64,000 nucleotides of DNA from Rhizobium esperanzae (GCF_002204185.1 NZ_MXPU01000015.1:62001-126000), one strand, 5' to 3'; shown: positions 8,010 to 17,576, counted from the stretch's first letter. The notes: generated by a model from the sequence alone, not told the origin. A program made the numbers and translations.

Positions 8010-8849
8010 ATGCAGTCGAACCCGATGAAGCGCTCGCTCGCCTTCGCCTACGTCACCCTCATTACCAACGCCGACTACGCGATGGGCGCCACCGCCCTCG
8101 CCCGGTCTCTGCGTCGCACCGGCACCAGCGCCGACGTCGTCGTCCTCCACACCGGCGGCGTCGACGCAGCCGCTCTCGCCCCGCTCGAGGCCCTCGACTG
8201 TCGCCTGATCCAAGTCGAGCACCTGCCGCTGTCCGATACCTTCAACGAGCGCCACGCCCGCGGCCATCTCCATTCCGCCGTCCCATTCACCAAAGGCCGC
8301 AAGCCGGAGTTCCATTCGCCGCTCGACAATTTCTGCAAGCTCAGGCTCTGGCAGCTGGTGGAGTATGAGCGTTGCGTCTTCATCGATGCCGACGCCCTGG
8401 TGCTGAAGAACGTCGACAGGCTCTTCCTCTATCCGGAACTTTCCGCCGCTCCCAACGTCTATGAAAGCCTCGCCGATTTTCGCCGCATGAATTCCGGCGT
8501 CTTCGTCGCCACGCCCTCGCATGACACATTCCGGCGCATGCTGGAAAGCCTCGATAGGCCGGAGGCCTTCTGGCGACGCACCGACCAGACCTTTCTGGAG
8601 ACGTTCTTCCCGGAATGGCACGGCTTGCCGGTTTATTTCAACATGCTGCAATATGTATGGTTCACCATGCCGGAGCTTTGGGACTGGAAGAGCATTTCGA
8701 TCGTGCACTTCCAGTATGAAAAACCGTGGGAAAAGGATCATCCCAAGGCAAAACAACTACAACCCTTGATCGATCTATGGCACAGTATACACGAGAGCGG
8801 CGATATGCCGGAGATCACGGCGCTGAGAAATCCGGAAGGGATGGCATGA
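8010..8849 (+). CDS. sqdD: Glycogenin-like glycosyltransferase SqdD
   Basis: The 279-residue protein is a family 8-type glycosyltransferase. It starts with a TLITNADYAMGATALARSL segment and carries the DxD-containing FIDADALVLKN motif used to bind nucleotide-sugar and Mn2+. In the sqdBDC operon SqdD is the proposed glycosyltransferase that transfers sulfoquinovose. The frame is open further upstream to 7902, but that extension would cross the palindromic repeat, so the start at 8010 is preferred; ATG 8025 is also possible. The stop overlaps the sqdC start (ATGA), which indicates translational coupling. Confidence 0.87.
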   Translation: MQSNPMKRSLAFAYVTLITNADYAMGATALARSLRRTGTSADVVVLHTGGVDAAALAPLEALDCRLIQVEHLPLSDTFNERHARGHLHSAVPFTKGRKPEFHSPLDNFCKLRLWQLVEYERCVFIDADALVLKNVDRLFLYPELSAAPNVYESLADFRRMNSGVFVATPSHDTFRRMLESLDRPEAFWRRTDQTFLETFFPEWHGLPVYFNMLQYVWFTMPELWDWKSISIVHFQYEKPWEKDHPKAKQLQPLIDLWHSIHESGDMPEITALRNPEGMA

Positions 8850-9766
8850 AAGTACTGGTATCCGGGGGAACGGGTCTCGTCGGCCGGTACGTCGTCGAGG
8901 AGCTGCTGGCCGCCGGCTATCAGGTGATTGTCGGCGGACGCCGGGCGCCGCTGCCGCGCTTCTTCTCCCGCCCGGTCGAGTTCGCAGCACTCTCCCTTGA
9001 TCCCGAAAAGGATCAGATCGACGTCTTCGACGACGCCTATTTCTTCGTCCACGCCGCCTTCAGCCATGTTCCCGGCAAATATCGCGGCGGCGAGGGCGAC
9101 GATCCCAAGAGCTTCCACAGATTGAACCTCGACGGCACGGTCCGGCTTTTCGAAGCGGCCAAACGCGCCGGTACGCGCCGTTGCGTCTTCCTGTCCAGCC
9201 GCGCTGCCTACGGCGACCACCCACCGGAAACCGAGCTTGTCGAAACAATGCCGCCGAAGCCGGAGACACTCTACGGCCAGGTTAAATTCGACGCCGAAGG
9301 TGCGCTTACCCATCTCTCGGCACCGGGTTTTGCGGGGGTAAGCCTGAGGGCGACCGGTGTCTACGGCGATCTCACGCCGAACAAATGGGATGGTCTTATC
9401 GCCGATTATCTCGCCGGCCGGCCTGTTGCTGCTCGCGCCGGGACGGAGGTTCATGGCCGCGACCTCGGCCGCGCGGTGCGGCTGATGCTGGAGACGGAAA
9501 GCACCCGCGTTTCCGGCGAGGTCTTCAACATATCGGACATAACAGTCGACACGCACGACATTCTCGCGCCTATCCGCCGTGAAACGAGCTATCCTCACGC
9601 CTTGCCGCCCACCGCCGATAAGGCTGCGCTCAATCCGATGAACACGGCGAAAATCCGTGCGCTCGGCTGGCTGCCAGGTGGAGCTCCTCTGTTCGAGGAA
9701 ACGATGCGGCGGCTGGCCGCCGCGCTGCCGGTGTCGCCGCGACGCGAATCTGCGCAGGATCGATAG
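8846..9766 (+). CDS. sqdC: NAD-dependent epimerase/reductase family protein SqdC
   Basis: This 306-residue protein starts with the Rossmann motif VLVSGGTGLVGRYVVEELL. It contains a short-chain active-site region (SSRAAYG, then YGQVKFDAEG in place of the strict YxxxK spacing). It is the third gene of the sulfolipid operon and overlaps sqdD by four bases. Its exact role in SQDG synthesis is not settled in the literature I know. A good AAGGG precedes the ATG at 8846. The 130 bp after it lead to the folate gene. Confidence 0.85.
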   Translation: MKVLVSGGTGLVGRYVVEELLAAGYQVIVGGRRAPLPRFFSRPVEFAALSLDPEKDQIDVFDDAYFFVHAAFSHVPGKYRGGEGDDPKSFHRLNLDGTVRLFEAAKRAGTRRCVFLSSRAAYGDHPPETELVETMPPKPETLYGQVKFDAEGALTHLSAPGFAGVSLRATGVYGDLTPNKWDGLIADYLAGRPVAARAGTEVHGRDLGRAVRLMLETESTRVSGEVFNISDITVDTHDILAPIRRETSYPHALPPTADKAALNPMNTAKIRALGWLPGGAPLFEETMRRLAAALPVSPRRESAQDR

Positions 9767-9897
9767 GCATCCTCGTCCGACGATCGGCAACGGTAGACCG
9801 ATACGACGCGAAACGGGCGCAGCCCTGTCGCAGCCGGCATTTGCATCGGGTCTCCGGCCGGTTATGCTCGGCCGAACCTCTCAATCCGGCAGATCGA

Positions 9898-10485
9898 ATG
9901 ACCGCAAATGAACTGAAAGCGCAGTTGCGCAACGAACGGCTGTCCGCCCGCGACGCCATTGCTCCTGAAGAGCGCACCTCCAAAAGCCTCGCAATGGCCG
10001 ATCACGCCGGTGAGGCGGTCGCCTTCGAGCCAGGCACCATCATCTCCGGCTTCCTGCCGATCCGGTCGGAGGCCGATCTCAGGCCGCTGATGGCGCGCTT
10101 TGCGGCACGCGGTGCGCGGCTCTGCGTGCCGGCGATCCTCGACAAGCAGACCATCGTCTTTCGCGAACTGGCGGAAGACGCACCGCTTGTCGCGACCGGT
10201 TTCGGCACGGTCGGCCCCGCCGAGCATGCCGCCGTGCTCGACCCCGAGATCATGCTGGTGCCGCTTTCGGCCTTCGATGTCAGAGGTCATCGCATCGGCT
10301 ACGGCGCCGGCTACTACGACCGCGCCATCAGCCGGCTCAGAGAGAAAGGCCTGCATCCCAAGCTGATCGGCATTGCATTCGACTGCCAGGAAGTGGCACA
10401 TGTGCCCGACGAGCCGCATGACATAAGCCTGGATGCCATCCTGACAGAAAGCGGCCTTCGCTTTTTTGCCTCTTGGATTGGATAG
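9898..10485 (+). CDS. ygfA: 5-formyltetrahydrofolate cyclo-ligase
   Basis: A 195-residue protein with the family's C-terminal signature (GYGAGYYDRAI, about residues 141-151) and the internal GFLPIRSEADLRPLM segment. The enzyme uses ATP to convert 5-formyl-THF to 5,10-methenyl-THF, recycling the stored folate. The start MTANELKAQLR at 9898 matches the family N-terminus. In many proteobacteria this gene follows zapA and the 6S RNA gene; here those lie about 25 kb away on the opposite strand (see findings). It is three bases upstream of the next gene, so the two are probably co-transcribed. Confidence 0.92.
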   Translation: MTANELKAQLRNERLSARDAIAPEERTSKSLAMADHAGEAVAFEPGTIISGFLPIRSEADLRPLMARFAARGARLCVPAILDKQTIVFRELAEDAPLVATGFGTVGPAEHAAVLDPEIMLVPLSAFDVRGHRIGYGAGYYDRAISRLREKGLHPKLIGIAFDCQEVAHVPDEPHDISLDAILTESGLRFFASWIG

Positions 10486-10488
10486 GGA

Positions 10489-11313
10489 ATGCGGCTGCTT
10501 TTTTTGGGTGACATGGTCGGCAAGACGGGACGCACGGCGGTCTGGGACCGCCTCCCCGGCCTGATCTCCGACCTCCGGCTCGATTTTGTCGTCGTCAACG
10601 GCGAGAATGCCGCCGGCGGTTTCGGCATTACCGAGGACATCTTTCTGGAGACGATCAATGCCGGCGCTGATGTGGTGACGACCGGCAATCACGTCTGGGA
10701 CCAGAAGGAAGCCGTCGCCTTTGCCGGGCGGCATGATCAGTTCCTGCGACCGGCCAATTATCCCCAGGGCACACCCGGCCGCGGCTCCGGCCTCTTCTAT
10801 GCCCGGAACGGCGCGCGCGTTCTCGTCGCCAATGTCATGGGTCGCGTCTTCATGCATCCGGAACTCGACGATCCCTTCAAGTCGGCCGAAGCGATCCTCG
10901 ACGCCTGCCCGCTGAAAGAGCAGGCCGATGCGATCATCTTCGATTTCCACGCGGAAGCGACCAGCGAGAAGCAATGCTTCGGCCATTTCGTCGACGGCCG
11001 CGCCAGTTTCGTCGTCGGCACCCACACCCATGTGCCGACCGCCGACGCGCAGATCCTGAACGGCGGCACCGCCTATATGTCGGATGCCGGCATGTGCGGC
11101 GATTACGACTCCTCCCTCGGCATGGACAAGGAGGAGCCACTCAACCGCTTCATCTCCAAGATGCCGAAGGGCCGCATGGAAGCAGCAAGCGGCCCGGCGA
11201 CGATCTGCGGCGTCGGCGTGGAGATTTCCGATGCCACCGGACTGGCCGAAAAGATCGCGCCGCTTCGGCTCGGCCCGCGTTTGGCCGAAACGGTGCCGGA
11301 GTTCTGGCGGTAA
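10489..11313 (+). CDS. YmdB-type metallophosphoesterase (TIGR00282 family)
   Basis: At 274 residues the protein shows the metal-binding series of this phosphoesterase family: LGDMVGKTGR at the N-terminus, NGENAAGG, TTGNHVWDQ, DFHAEATSEK and GTHTHVPTAD. Bacillus YmdB, the characterised member, is a 2',3'-cyclic-nucleotide phosphodiesterase that affects RNA levels and biofilm. No signal peptide is present, so it should be cytoplasmic. It begins three bases after the folate cyclo-ligase stop. In other alphaproteobacteria the two genes are also neighbours, to my knowledge. Substrate in rhizobia is unknown. Confidence 0.88.
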   Translation: MRLLFLGDMVGKTGRTAVWDRLPGLISDLRLDFVVVNGENAAGGFGITEDIFLETINAGADVVTTGNHVWDQKEAVAFAGRHDQFLRPANYPQGTPGRGSGLFYARNGARVLVANVMGRVFMHPELDDPFKSAEAILDACPLKEQADAIIFDFHAEATSEKQCFGHFVDGRASFVVGTHTHVPTADAQILNGGTAYMSDAGMCGDYDSSLGMDKEEPLNRFISKMPKGRMEAASGPATICGVGVEISDATGLAEKIAPLRLGPRLAETVPEFWR

Positions 11314-11414
11314 TCCAGCCGCCCCAACACGCAATTGTGAGTATCGTCGCTCTGGACCGCTGCGACCTCATGACGCATCCTCCGCCGCTAAATGAAAGCG
11401 CCGGAGGGGGTGGC

Positions 11415-12260
11415 ATGAAGCCGCATTATCTTATCCTCGCTATCACATGCCTGGCGGCCTTCGCCGCATCAGATCCTGCCAGGGCACAGGAGCCGCGCCC
11501 GCCGGCCAGTCAATGCCAGGCAATCGCCGAGAATATGCCCAAGGCGACCTTCGCCAGTTTTTCCGGCGCCGCGGCGCCGATGCCGGCCGTGTCCGAGGGC
11601 GAGAGTGTTAAATTCACCTATCTCGGCCATTCCACCTTCGAAATCGAGACACCCGCCGGCATCATCATCGCGACGGATTATAATGGCTGGTACAGGCCGG
11701 CGACGACCCCCGATGTCGTCACGATGAACAAGGCTCACACGACCCACTTCACCCTGACGCCTGAGCCCGACATCAAGCATGTGCTCCATGGCTGGAGCGA
11801 CGTGCCGGGCGAGAAAGCCAGCATCAATCTCGTCGTCGGCGATGCCTATATCCGCAACGTCACCACGGATATCCGCGTCAGCTACGGCCTCGGCGGCCCG
11901 CAGGAGGATGGAAACTCGATTTTCATCTTCGAAACTGCCGGTCTCTGCATCGGCCATCTTGGCCATCTGCATTACGAGCTGACGGATAGCCATTATACCG
12001 AAATCGGCCGCCTTGACGTCGTCATGGTGCCCGTCGACGGCGGCCTGACCATGGGCGCCGACAGCATGAGCCGCGTCATCAAGCGGCTGCGCTCATCGCT
12101 GATCCTGCCGATGCACCGCCGTGGCCCGCCGGTCAACGCCTTCGTCTCCATGTTCGGAAAGGACTTCGATATCACTTATGCGCCTGATGACAGCCTCACC
12201 GTCTCCATGCGCACGCTTCCCAAGAAGCCGCTGATCTATGTAATGAAAGGCGTGCAGTAA
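11415..12260 (+). CDS. Exported metallo-beta-lactamase-fold hydrolase
   Basis: The 281-residue protein has a signal peptide (about 1-25, ending ARAQ) and an MBL-fold domain of the UlaG/YtnP-like type: TYLGHSTFEIETPAGIIIATDYNGW, then HTTHFT, GHLGHLH and LPMHRRG. Metal ligands are recognisable but the canonical HxHxDH is not, so catalysis is uncertain; the substrate is unknown. A GGAGG lies 7-8 nt before the ATG at 11415, deciding the start. It is about 100 bp after the YmdB-type gene on the same strand and may have its own promoter. Confidence 0.8.
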   Translation: MKPHYLILAITCLAAFAASDPARAQEPRPPASQCQAIAENMPKATFASFSGAAAPMPAVSEGESVKFTYLGHSTFEIETPAGIIIATDYNGWYRPATTPDVVTMNKAHTTHFTLTPEPDIKHVLHGWSDVPGEKASINLVVGDAYIRNVTTDIRVSYGLGGPQEDGNSIFIFETAGLCIGHLGHLHYELTDSHYTEIGRLDVVMVPVDGGLTMGADSMSRVIKRLRSSLILPMHRRGPPVNAFVSMFGKDFDITYAPDDSLTVSMRTLPKKPLIYVMKGVQ

Positions 12261-12290
12261 AGCCCGGCGGGTCTCTGCAAACCTTGCTGA

Positions 12291-12794
12291 TCAAGCAAAT
12301 TGCAGGTGGCGTTTGACGCCGACGTCGGGCATCTTGTCGTCGTCGAGATTGGCCTTGGCGATTTCCCAGCCGAATTTAAGCGTGCTGCCTGTCGAAACCC
12401 AGATCTCGGCATCGTCGACATGCAGCGAAAGCATGGTGAGTTTCGGATCTTTCTTGCCGCCGTCATACCAGGCCGCCACCATCGAACTCCAATATTCCTC
12501 GATCTTGGAAGGGTCGTTATGCACCTCGATCACGCCGGAAAGGCAGGCGTGATAGTCGTGATCCTTGCCGATGACGCAGAAATGCGCGCGGCTGCCGGGC
12601 TTGATGGCGCGAACGATGTCGGCGTCGGTCTTGGTGTAAAACCAGATCGTGTTGGTGGTAGGGTCGGCATGCGGCGCCATCGGCTGCATGTGCATATCAA
12701 GCCCGGAAATACCGAGCATGCCGGCATGAACGCCGTTGACCTGATCCCAAAGCTGACGTGCTGGTTGCTCCCGCGCCTCGCTGAGACTTGCCAT
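12291..12794 (-). CDS. Pyridoxamine 5'-phosphate oxidase-fold (general stress 26-like) protein
   Basis: A 167-residue split-barrel flavin-binding-type protein of the COG3871 group. Recognisable segments are PMAPHADPTTNTIWFYTKTD, GSRAHFCVIGKDHDYHACLSG and YWSSMVAAWYDGGKKDPKL. Members usually bind FMN or F420 and are often stress-associated, but the substrate is rarely known. The start at 12794 has GGAAAGGA about 7 nt upstream; longer in-frame starts would extend into the divergent yebC leader. It is convergent with the MBL-fold gene and divergent from yebC. Confidence 0.82.
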   Translation of the reverse strand: MASLSEAREQPARQLWDQVNGVHAGMLGISGLDMHMQPMAPHADPTTNTIWFYTKTDADIVRAIKPGSRAHFCVIGKDHDYHACLSGVIEVHNDPSKIEEYWSSMVAAWYDGGKKDPKLTMLSLHVDDAEIWVSTGSTLKFGWEIAKANLDDDKMPDVGVKRHLQFA

Positions 12795-12935
12795 GACCGT
12801 TCCTTTCCGTTGGATGGAGTTCGGTTGAAACGTCATCCTTTCGCCTTTGTTCCGAACTGCTTTTCCCTTGAACGGCTGCCGTTTCGCTCTTATAAGGCGG
12901 CCCATTCCGAACAATGAGACGTGAACAGGGGTGCC

Positions 12936-13682
12936 ATGGCTGGCCATTCACAGTTTAAAAACATCATGCACCGCAAGGGCCGTCAGGATGCCGTGCGGTC
13001 GAAAATGTTCTCCAAGCTTGCGCGCGAAATCACCGTTGCCGCCAAGGCCGGCCTGCCTGACCCGACGATGAACGCCCGTCTTCGCCTGGCGATCCAGAAT
13101 GCCAAGGCCCAGTCCATGCCGAAGGACAATATCGACCGCGCCATCAAGAAGGCAGCCGGCGCCGACGGTGAAAACTACGACGAAGTCCGCTACGAGGGCT
13201 ACGGCCCAGGCGGCACGGCGATCATCGTCGAAGCCCTGACCGACAACCGCAACCGCACCGCCTCCAACGTCCGCTCGATCTTCACCAAAGCTGGTGGCGC
13301 CCTCGGCGAAACCGGTTCCGTTTCCTTCTCGTTCGATCATGTCGGCGAAATCACCTACAAGCTTTCCGCAGGCGACGCCGACAAGGTGATGGAAGCCGCG
13401 ATCGAAGCTGGCGCCGATGACGTCGAGACCGACGAGGAGGGCCATTACATCACCTGCGCCTTCGAATCCCTGGGCGAAGTATCGAAAGCCCTGGAAGCAG
13501 GCCTCGGCGAAGCCGAAACCGTCAAGGCGGTCTGGCGCGCCCAGAACAACGTGCCGGTGGACGAGGAAAAGGCCCAGTCGCTGATGAAGCTCATCGACTC
13601 GCTCGAAGACGATGACGACGTGCAGAACGTCTATTCGAATTTCGAGGTCTCGGAAGAGGTTCTGGCGAAGCTCTCGGCTTGA
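12936..13682 (+). CDS. yebC: YebC/PmpR family regulatory protein
   Basis: The protein is 248 residues, the normal length, beginning MAGHSQFKNIMHRKGRQD, which is diagnostic for the family. Conserved segments include YEGYGPGGTAIIVEALTDN and FTKAGGALGETGSV. Members act as DNA-binding regulators, and recent work implicates some in relieving ribosome stalling at proline stretches. An upstream GTG/ATG extension of five codons lacks family support. Like in many bacteria it lies near ruvCAB, here 3.9 kb upstream with a chemoreceptor and an oxidoreductase between. Confidence 0.95.
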   Translation: MAGHSQFKNIMHRKGRQDAVRSKMFSKLAREITVAAKAGLPDPTMNARLRLAIQNAKAQSMPKDNIDRAIKKAAGADGENYDEVRYEGYGPGGTAIIVEALTDNRNRTASNVRSIFTKAGGALGETGSVSFSFDHVGEITYKLSAGDADKVMEAAIEAGADDVETDEEGHYITCAFESLGEVSKALEAGLGEAETVKAVWRAQNNVPVDEEKAQSLMKLIDSLEDDDDVQNVYSNFEVSEEVLAKLSA

Positions 13683-13704
13683 GCCGCACTGCAAACACGC
13701 GATG

Positions 13705-13817
13705 TCATCCTCGGCCTTGTGCCGAGGATCTGCGCCGGCCCATTAAATATCTAAAAATAAGTATTTTCCTGTCAGGCAATTGCTGTGGCTAGATGCTCGG
13801 CATAAGGCCGAGCATGA
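13705..13817. repeat. Pair of inverted palindromic repeat units
   Basis: Two hairpin units, 13705-13731 and 13791-13817, are inverted copies of one another. Each is a palindrome with a CTCGGC/GCCGAG stem. The base pair that differs between the copies is changed on both sides of each stem (C/G against G/C), preserving the fold. They are separated by about 59 bp of AT-rich DNA. The arrangement resembles rhizobial palindromic mosaic elements. Confidence 0.65.
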
Positions 13818-13843
13818 CGGTCGAGGCGTTGCCAACAAACGGA

Positions 13844-13867
13844 ACCCGGCCTTGGCGCCGGGTTTTT
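13844..13867 (+). terminator. Rho-independent terminator downstream of yebC
   Basis: The 7-bp stem ACCCGGC/GCCGGGT (13844-13850 with 13857-13863) has a 6-nt loop and is followed by TTTTCT on the plus strand. It lies about 160 bp past yebC and just before the convergent oxidoreductase gene, so it should protect that gene from readthrough. Confidence 0.7.
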
Positions 13868-13894
13868 CTGTCTCTGGCGACTGCTTGGAAAACC

Positions 13895-14896
13895 TTAGGC
13901 GGCGGCCCGCGCGAAGTTTCCCAGCCCGGCGAACAGTTCCACCGACTTCAGCCGCGCCTCGATATCATGGATCGGCATCGAGATGATCACCTCGTCGGCC
14001 TGCGTTTCCTTGAGAAACTCCGTCAGCTTCGCCTCAGCCGTCGCAGGCGAGCCTACCACGGCGTAGCGCAGTGTGTGTTCGACGTTCATCTTCTCCATCG
14101 GCGACCAGAAGCTCTCCATATCGCTGACAGGGCGCGGGAAAGGACCGCGCACATTGCGGCGCAGGTTGACGAATTGCTGCTGGGCGGAAGTGAAATGGTA
14201 GCGCGCCTCCTCGTCCGTTGCCGCCATCGCGCCCATGACGCCGACCATCACATAGGGCTTGTCGAGCGCCGCCGAGGGCTGGAAACGGTCGCGATAGATC
14301 GCGATGGCGTCGAGCAGCATATCAGGGGCAAAATGCGAGGCGAAGGCATAGGGAAGCCCGAGCATCGCCGCAAGCTGGGCGCTGTAGAGGCTGGAGCCGA
14401 GCAGCCAGATCGGGATATGCGAACCATTGCCGGGCACCGCAAGGATCGCCTGGTTCTCGACCGGAGCGCCGAGAAGCTGCTGCAATTCCACCACGTCGTT
14501 CGGGAAACTGTTCGCGCCGGCCTCGAGGTTGCGCCGCAGCGCCTGTGCCGTGCGCATGTCCGTTCCGGGCGCCCGCCCGAGACCAAGATCGATGCGGCCG
14601 GGAAAAAGCGCCTCCAGCGTGCCGAACTGTTCGGCGATCACGAGCGGCGAATGATTGGGCAGCATGACGCCGCCGGAACCGATGCGGATGCGTTTTGTCG
14701 CGGCCCCGACATGGCCGATGACCACGGCGGTCGCCGCACTGGCGATGCCCGGCATGCCGTGATGCTCGGCGAGCCAGAAGCGCTTGTAGCCGAGTTCTTC
14801 AGCCTTCTGAGCCATCCGCCCCGAGCTTTCGAGCGACTGACGCACGGTGCTGCCTTCGGCAACGGGAGAAAGGTCGAGTATGGAGAAAGGAACCAT
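13895..14896 (-). CDS. Luciferase-like flavin-dependent monooxygenase (YhbW type)
   Basis: This 333-residue protein is a bacterial-luciferase-fold oxidoreductase: MVPFSILDLSPVAEG at the N-terminus, WLAEHHGMPGIASAA, GSGGVMLPNHSPLVIAEQFG and GRIDLGLGRAPG. Such enzymes use reduced FMN and oxygen; the substrate is not predictable from sequence. Length equals the usual family size. Its start at 14896 is preceded by CAGG. It converges on yebC and follows the chemoreceptor gene on the same strand, with a gap of about 120 bp; no functional link is evident. Confidence 0.87.
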   Translation of the reverse strand: MVPFSILDLSPVAEGSTVRQSLESSGRMAQKAEELGYKRFWLAEHHGMPGIASAATAVVIGHVGAATKRIRIGSGGVMLPNHSPLVIAEQFGTLEALFPGRIDLGLGRAPGTDMRTAQALRRNLEAGANSFPNDVVELQQLLGAPVENQAILAVPGNGSHIPIWLLGSSLYSAQLAAMLGLPYAFASHFAPDMLLDAIAIYRDRFQPSAALDKPYVMVGVMGAMAATDEEARYHFTSAQQQFVNLRRNVRGPFPRPVSDMESFWSPMEKMNVEHTLRYAVVGSPATAEAKLTEFLKETQADEVIISMPIHDIEARLKSVELFAGLGNFARAAA

Positions 14897-15018
14897 GGAA
14901 ACCTGCCGGCGGTTGAACGATGCCGTCTATGTAGGTTGGCGCCCGCCCATTCCAAACCGCACACGCAAACAAAAGGGCCGCGCGATGGCGGCCCTCGTCG
15001 AATATCGGAAGCGACGTC

Positions 15019-17334
15019 TCACCGGTGACGACGCAACACATGCACCTCGGCGCTCGGCCTTTGATGCCCCTGCGGCAGCGTGAAATTGCCGAGCTGGCGG
15101 TCCATTTCCAGAGCCTCCGTCGCCAGCCGGTGGATCGCCGCCGTCGTCTCCTCGACCATTGAGGCGTTTTGCTGCGTCATCGCATCGAGTTCGGCCACGG
15201 CGTTGTTGATCTCGCGCAGCGTAGTGGCTTCCTCGCGGGTCGACTCCATGATCTCGTTGATCTGCCCGTTGATCGCCTCGACATGGGCGCCGATGCCCGT
15301 CAACGCAACGCCCGCTTTTTCGACCAGCGCGACACCGCTTTCGACCTCATGCGTCGACTTCTGCAGCAGGCTGGAAATTTCCTTGGCCGCGCTCGATGAG
15401 CGCTGGGCGAGCTCCCGGACTTCCATGGCGACGACGGCAAAGCCCTTGCCCGATTCCCCCGCGCGCGCCGCTTCGACGCCGGCGTTGAGCGCCAGCAGGT
15501 TGGTCTGGAAGGCGATGTCGTCGATGACCGATATGATCGTGTTGATCTGGCGCGAGGAGGTCTGGATCGCCTCCATCGCCGCAATCGTCTCGCGCATGAT
15601 CTGGCTGGAGCCGGTCGTCTCCTTCTTGGCGTCGCGGGCGATGCGCTCGGCCTGTTCTGCCCTCTCGATCTGGCGGCGAACGGACTGGGTAATGGCGCTG
15701 ATCGCATTCGCCGTCTCGGTGATCGAGCCGGCCTGACGTTCGGTGCGCCCGGCAAGCTCGTCGGCGCCCGTGCGCATCTCCTCGGAGCCGGCGCGCACCG
15801 CCATCGAGTTGCCGCCGATCGCCGTCATGGTTTCGCTGAGTGTGGCGAGCGCCTCGTTGAAATTGACACGCAGGCTTTCGAGTTCGTTCGGGAAGCGAGT
15901 ATCGATCTGATAGGAGAGATCGCCGCCCGCCAGATGATGCAGCCCCTCGTCAATCGCCTCGACCACCTGCTGCAGCGTCCTCGCCTCGGCCTCGCGCTCG
16001 GCGAGGTTCTGCTGACGGTCGTGCTCGGCCTGCAGGCGCGTCTCTTCGCTGGCGGCTTCGAGTTCACGGCTTTCGATCAGCGATTGGCGGAAGCGGGCAA
16101 GCGCGTTGGCCATCGTGCCGATCTCGTCCTTGCGGTTCAGGCTGCCGATCTCGCTGTCGAGCTTGCCGTCGGCGACGTCGCGGGTGACACCGGCAAGCCG
16201 GGCCAGCGGCGAAAACAGGAAATTGGTGACGAGCCCGGTCGCGATGGCCATGACGACGAGCACGCCGATGCCGATCATCGTCAGCAAAGTGGCGATCTCG
16301 ATCGAGCCGGCATTGAGCTCGCTGAGCAGCACACTCTCGACCACCAGGAAGCGCTCGCCGCGATAATCAATGCCACGGACATAGGCGCGGGCCGCGCCGT
16401 CCGCCCGGTCGAAATCGGCCACGGTCATCGCGGAACTGGCAAGCGCGTTCTTGATGAAGGTGAAGGGGGTGGCATCGAGCGTCGCAAGCTTGCCGCCGGC
16501 ATCGAGGGCGATAGCGGAGCCATCGCCGGAGACGATCGCAGCCCGCGCGGTGCTGCCCTGGACGATGCCCTTGGCAAGGATGCTCGAGATGATGTCCTCA
16601 CGCACCTTGAACAGGATTATACCCTTGGCCGCTCCGAGCTTGACGATGGGCACGGCATAGAAGATTGCGGGCTTGCCGCTTGCCGCATCGACGCGGAGGC
16701 CGGAGAAGCCCGTCGGCGCGGCGTCATCCGTCGCCTTGGCGGTATTCTCTATCGCCTTGGCGAATGCGATGCCGGCACCCGTTGTCTTCCAGGCGTCCGA
16801 CTTCAGATTCTCCGCGAAGTCATCGTCCTTCTTGTAGGAATAGAGCACGCTACCGTCGAGATCGGCGATCAGCAGATCGCTGAAAGCGGTTTCTTCGAGG
16901 TCGCGGGCAACTTCGCCCTGCGTCTGCTCATGGTTCGAATAGTAGAACCCGCTCGGCCCTTCCGGCTTCATCAGCTTCTCACGCTGGTCGGCCGGGTTGG
17001 GATTGCCCGTGATAAAAACCTTCTTCAGCTCGGCGCGTGCATCCCCCGAAGTCTTCTGGATTGTTTTCCAGCCGCTCTTCAAGCTGGTGATCGACATCTG
17101 CAGCGCCTCGATGCGCGCGATGGAATTGGCCTGGTTCTCGAGCTGCGCCAGCTGATCCTGCAACATATCGCCGCGGAAGATCAGCACGCTTTCCTTGGCC
17201 TTCAGCGCCTGCTCGTCGGATATGCGGCTGCTGGCGAAATAGGCAAGCACATCGATGACCGCGATCGATAGCACGGTCATCAGGATAAATGTGACAATGA
17301 CCTTGAAGGACAGGGATTGAAATCTCTGAGCCAT
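15019..17334 (-). CDS. Methyl-accepting chemotaxis protein with large periplasmic domain
   Basis: At 771 residues it has a first membrane helix (about 8-30), a periplasmic sensor region of about 310 residues, a second helix (about 350-378, TMIGIGVLVVMAIATGLV), a HAMP domain and a second HAMP-like segment (GLHHLAGGDLSYQID). A methyl-accepting signalling domain follows, with the hairpin tip DIAFQTNLLALNAGVEAARAG. The sensor region suggests a double-domain ligand pocket, but no ligand motif can be named. The start at 17334 has GAAGGG about 10 nt upstream. It is a lone receptor here, not next to che genes. Confidence 0.93.
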   Translation of the reverse strand: MAQRFQSLSFKVIVTFILMTVLSIAVIDVLAYFASSRISDEQALKAKESVLIFRGDMLQDQLAQLENQANSIARIEALQMSITSLKSGWKTIQKTSGDARAELKKVFITGNPNPADQREKLMKPEGPSGFYYSNHEQTQGEVARDLEETAFSDLLIADLDGSVLYSYKKDDDFAENLKSDAWKTTGAGIAFAKAIENTAKATDDAAPTGFSGLRVDAASGKPAIFYAVPIVKLGAAKGIILFKVREDIISSILAKGIVQGSTARAAIVSGDGSAIALDAGGKLATLDATPFTFIKNALASSAMTVADFDRADGAARAYVRGIDYRGERFLVVESVLLSELNAGSIEIATLLTMIGIGVLVVMAIATGLVTNFLFSPLARLAGVTRDVADGKLDSEIGSLNRKDEIGTMANALARFRQSLIESRELEAASEETRLQAEHDRQQNLAEREAEARTLQQVVEAIDEGLHHLAGGDLSYQIDTRFPNELESLRVNFNEALATLSETMTAIGGNSMAVRAGSEEMRTGADELAGRTERQAGSITETANAISAITQSVRRQIERAEQAERIARDAKKETTGSSQIMRETIAAMEAIQTSSRQINTIISVIDDIAFQTNLLALNAGVEAARAGESGKGFAVVAMEVRELAQRSSSAAKEISSLLQKSTHEVESGVALVEKAGVALTGIGAHVEAINGQINEIMESTREEATTLREINNAVAELDAMTQQNASMVEETTAAIHRLATEALEMDRQLGNFTLPQGHQRPSAEVHVLRRHR

Positions 17335-17576
17335 ATGCAACGAACCCTTCTGAACGGCGCCTGCCAGCCTGGGCACGCGGTGCATCCCCGGCCGGCTGAC
17401 CTGTCAACAGAACATCGGGGGCTTATTCTTGTGAAATGAAGCCCTCGCACATTCGATGAACTAGAATTCAGGCATCTCTTTTAATTCGCGGTAAATGAGG
17501 CGCTCTAAAACCGAGTGTGTTTTCGTTTTGTTCACATATCGATGGCACTTATTTCGCAATCGCTATAGGTTGAACC

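Noticed and set aside
13705..13817. CRISPR-like repeat array
   Set aside because: There are only two inverted units with a single spacer; no regular direct repeats and no cas genes.
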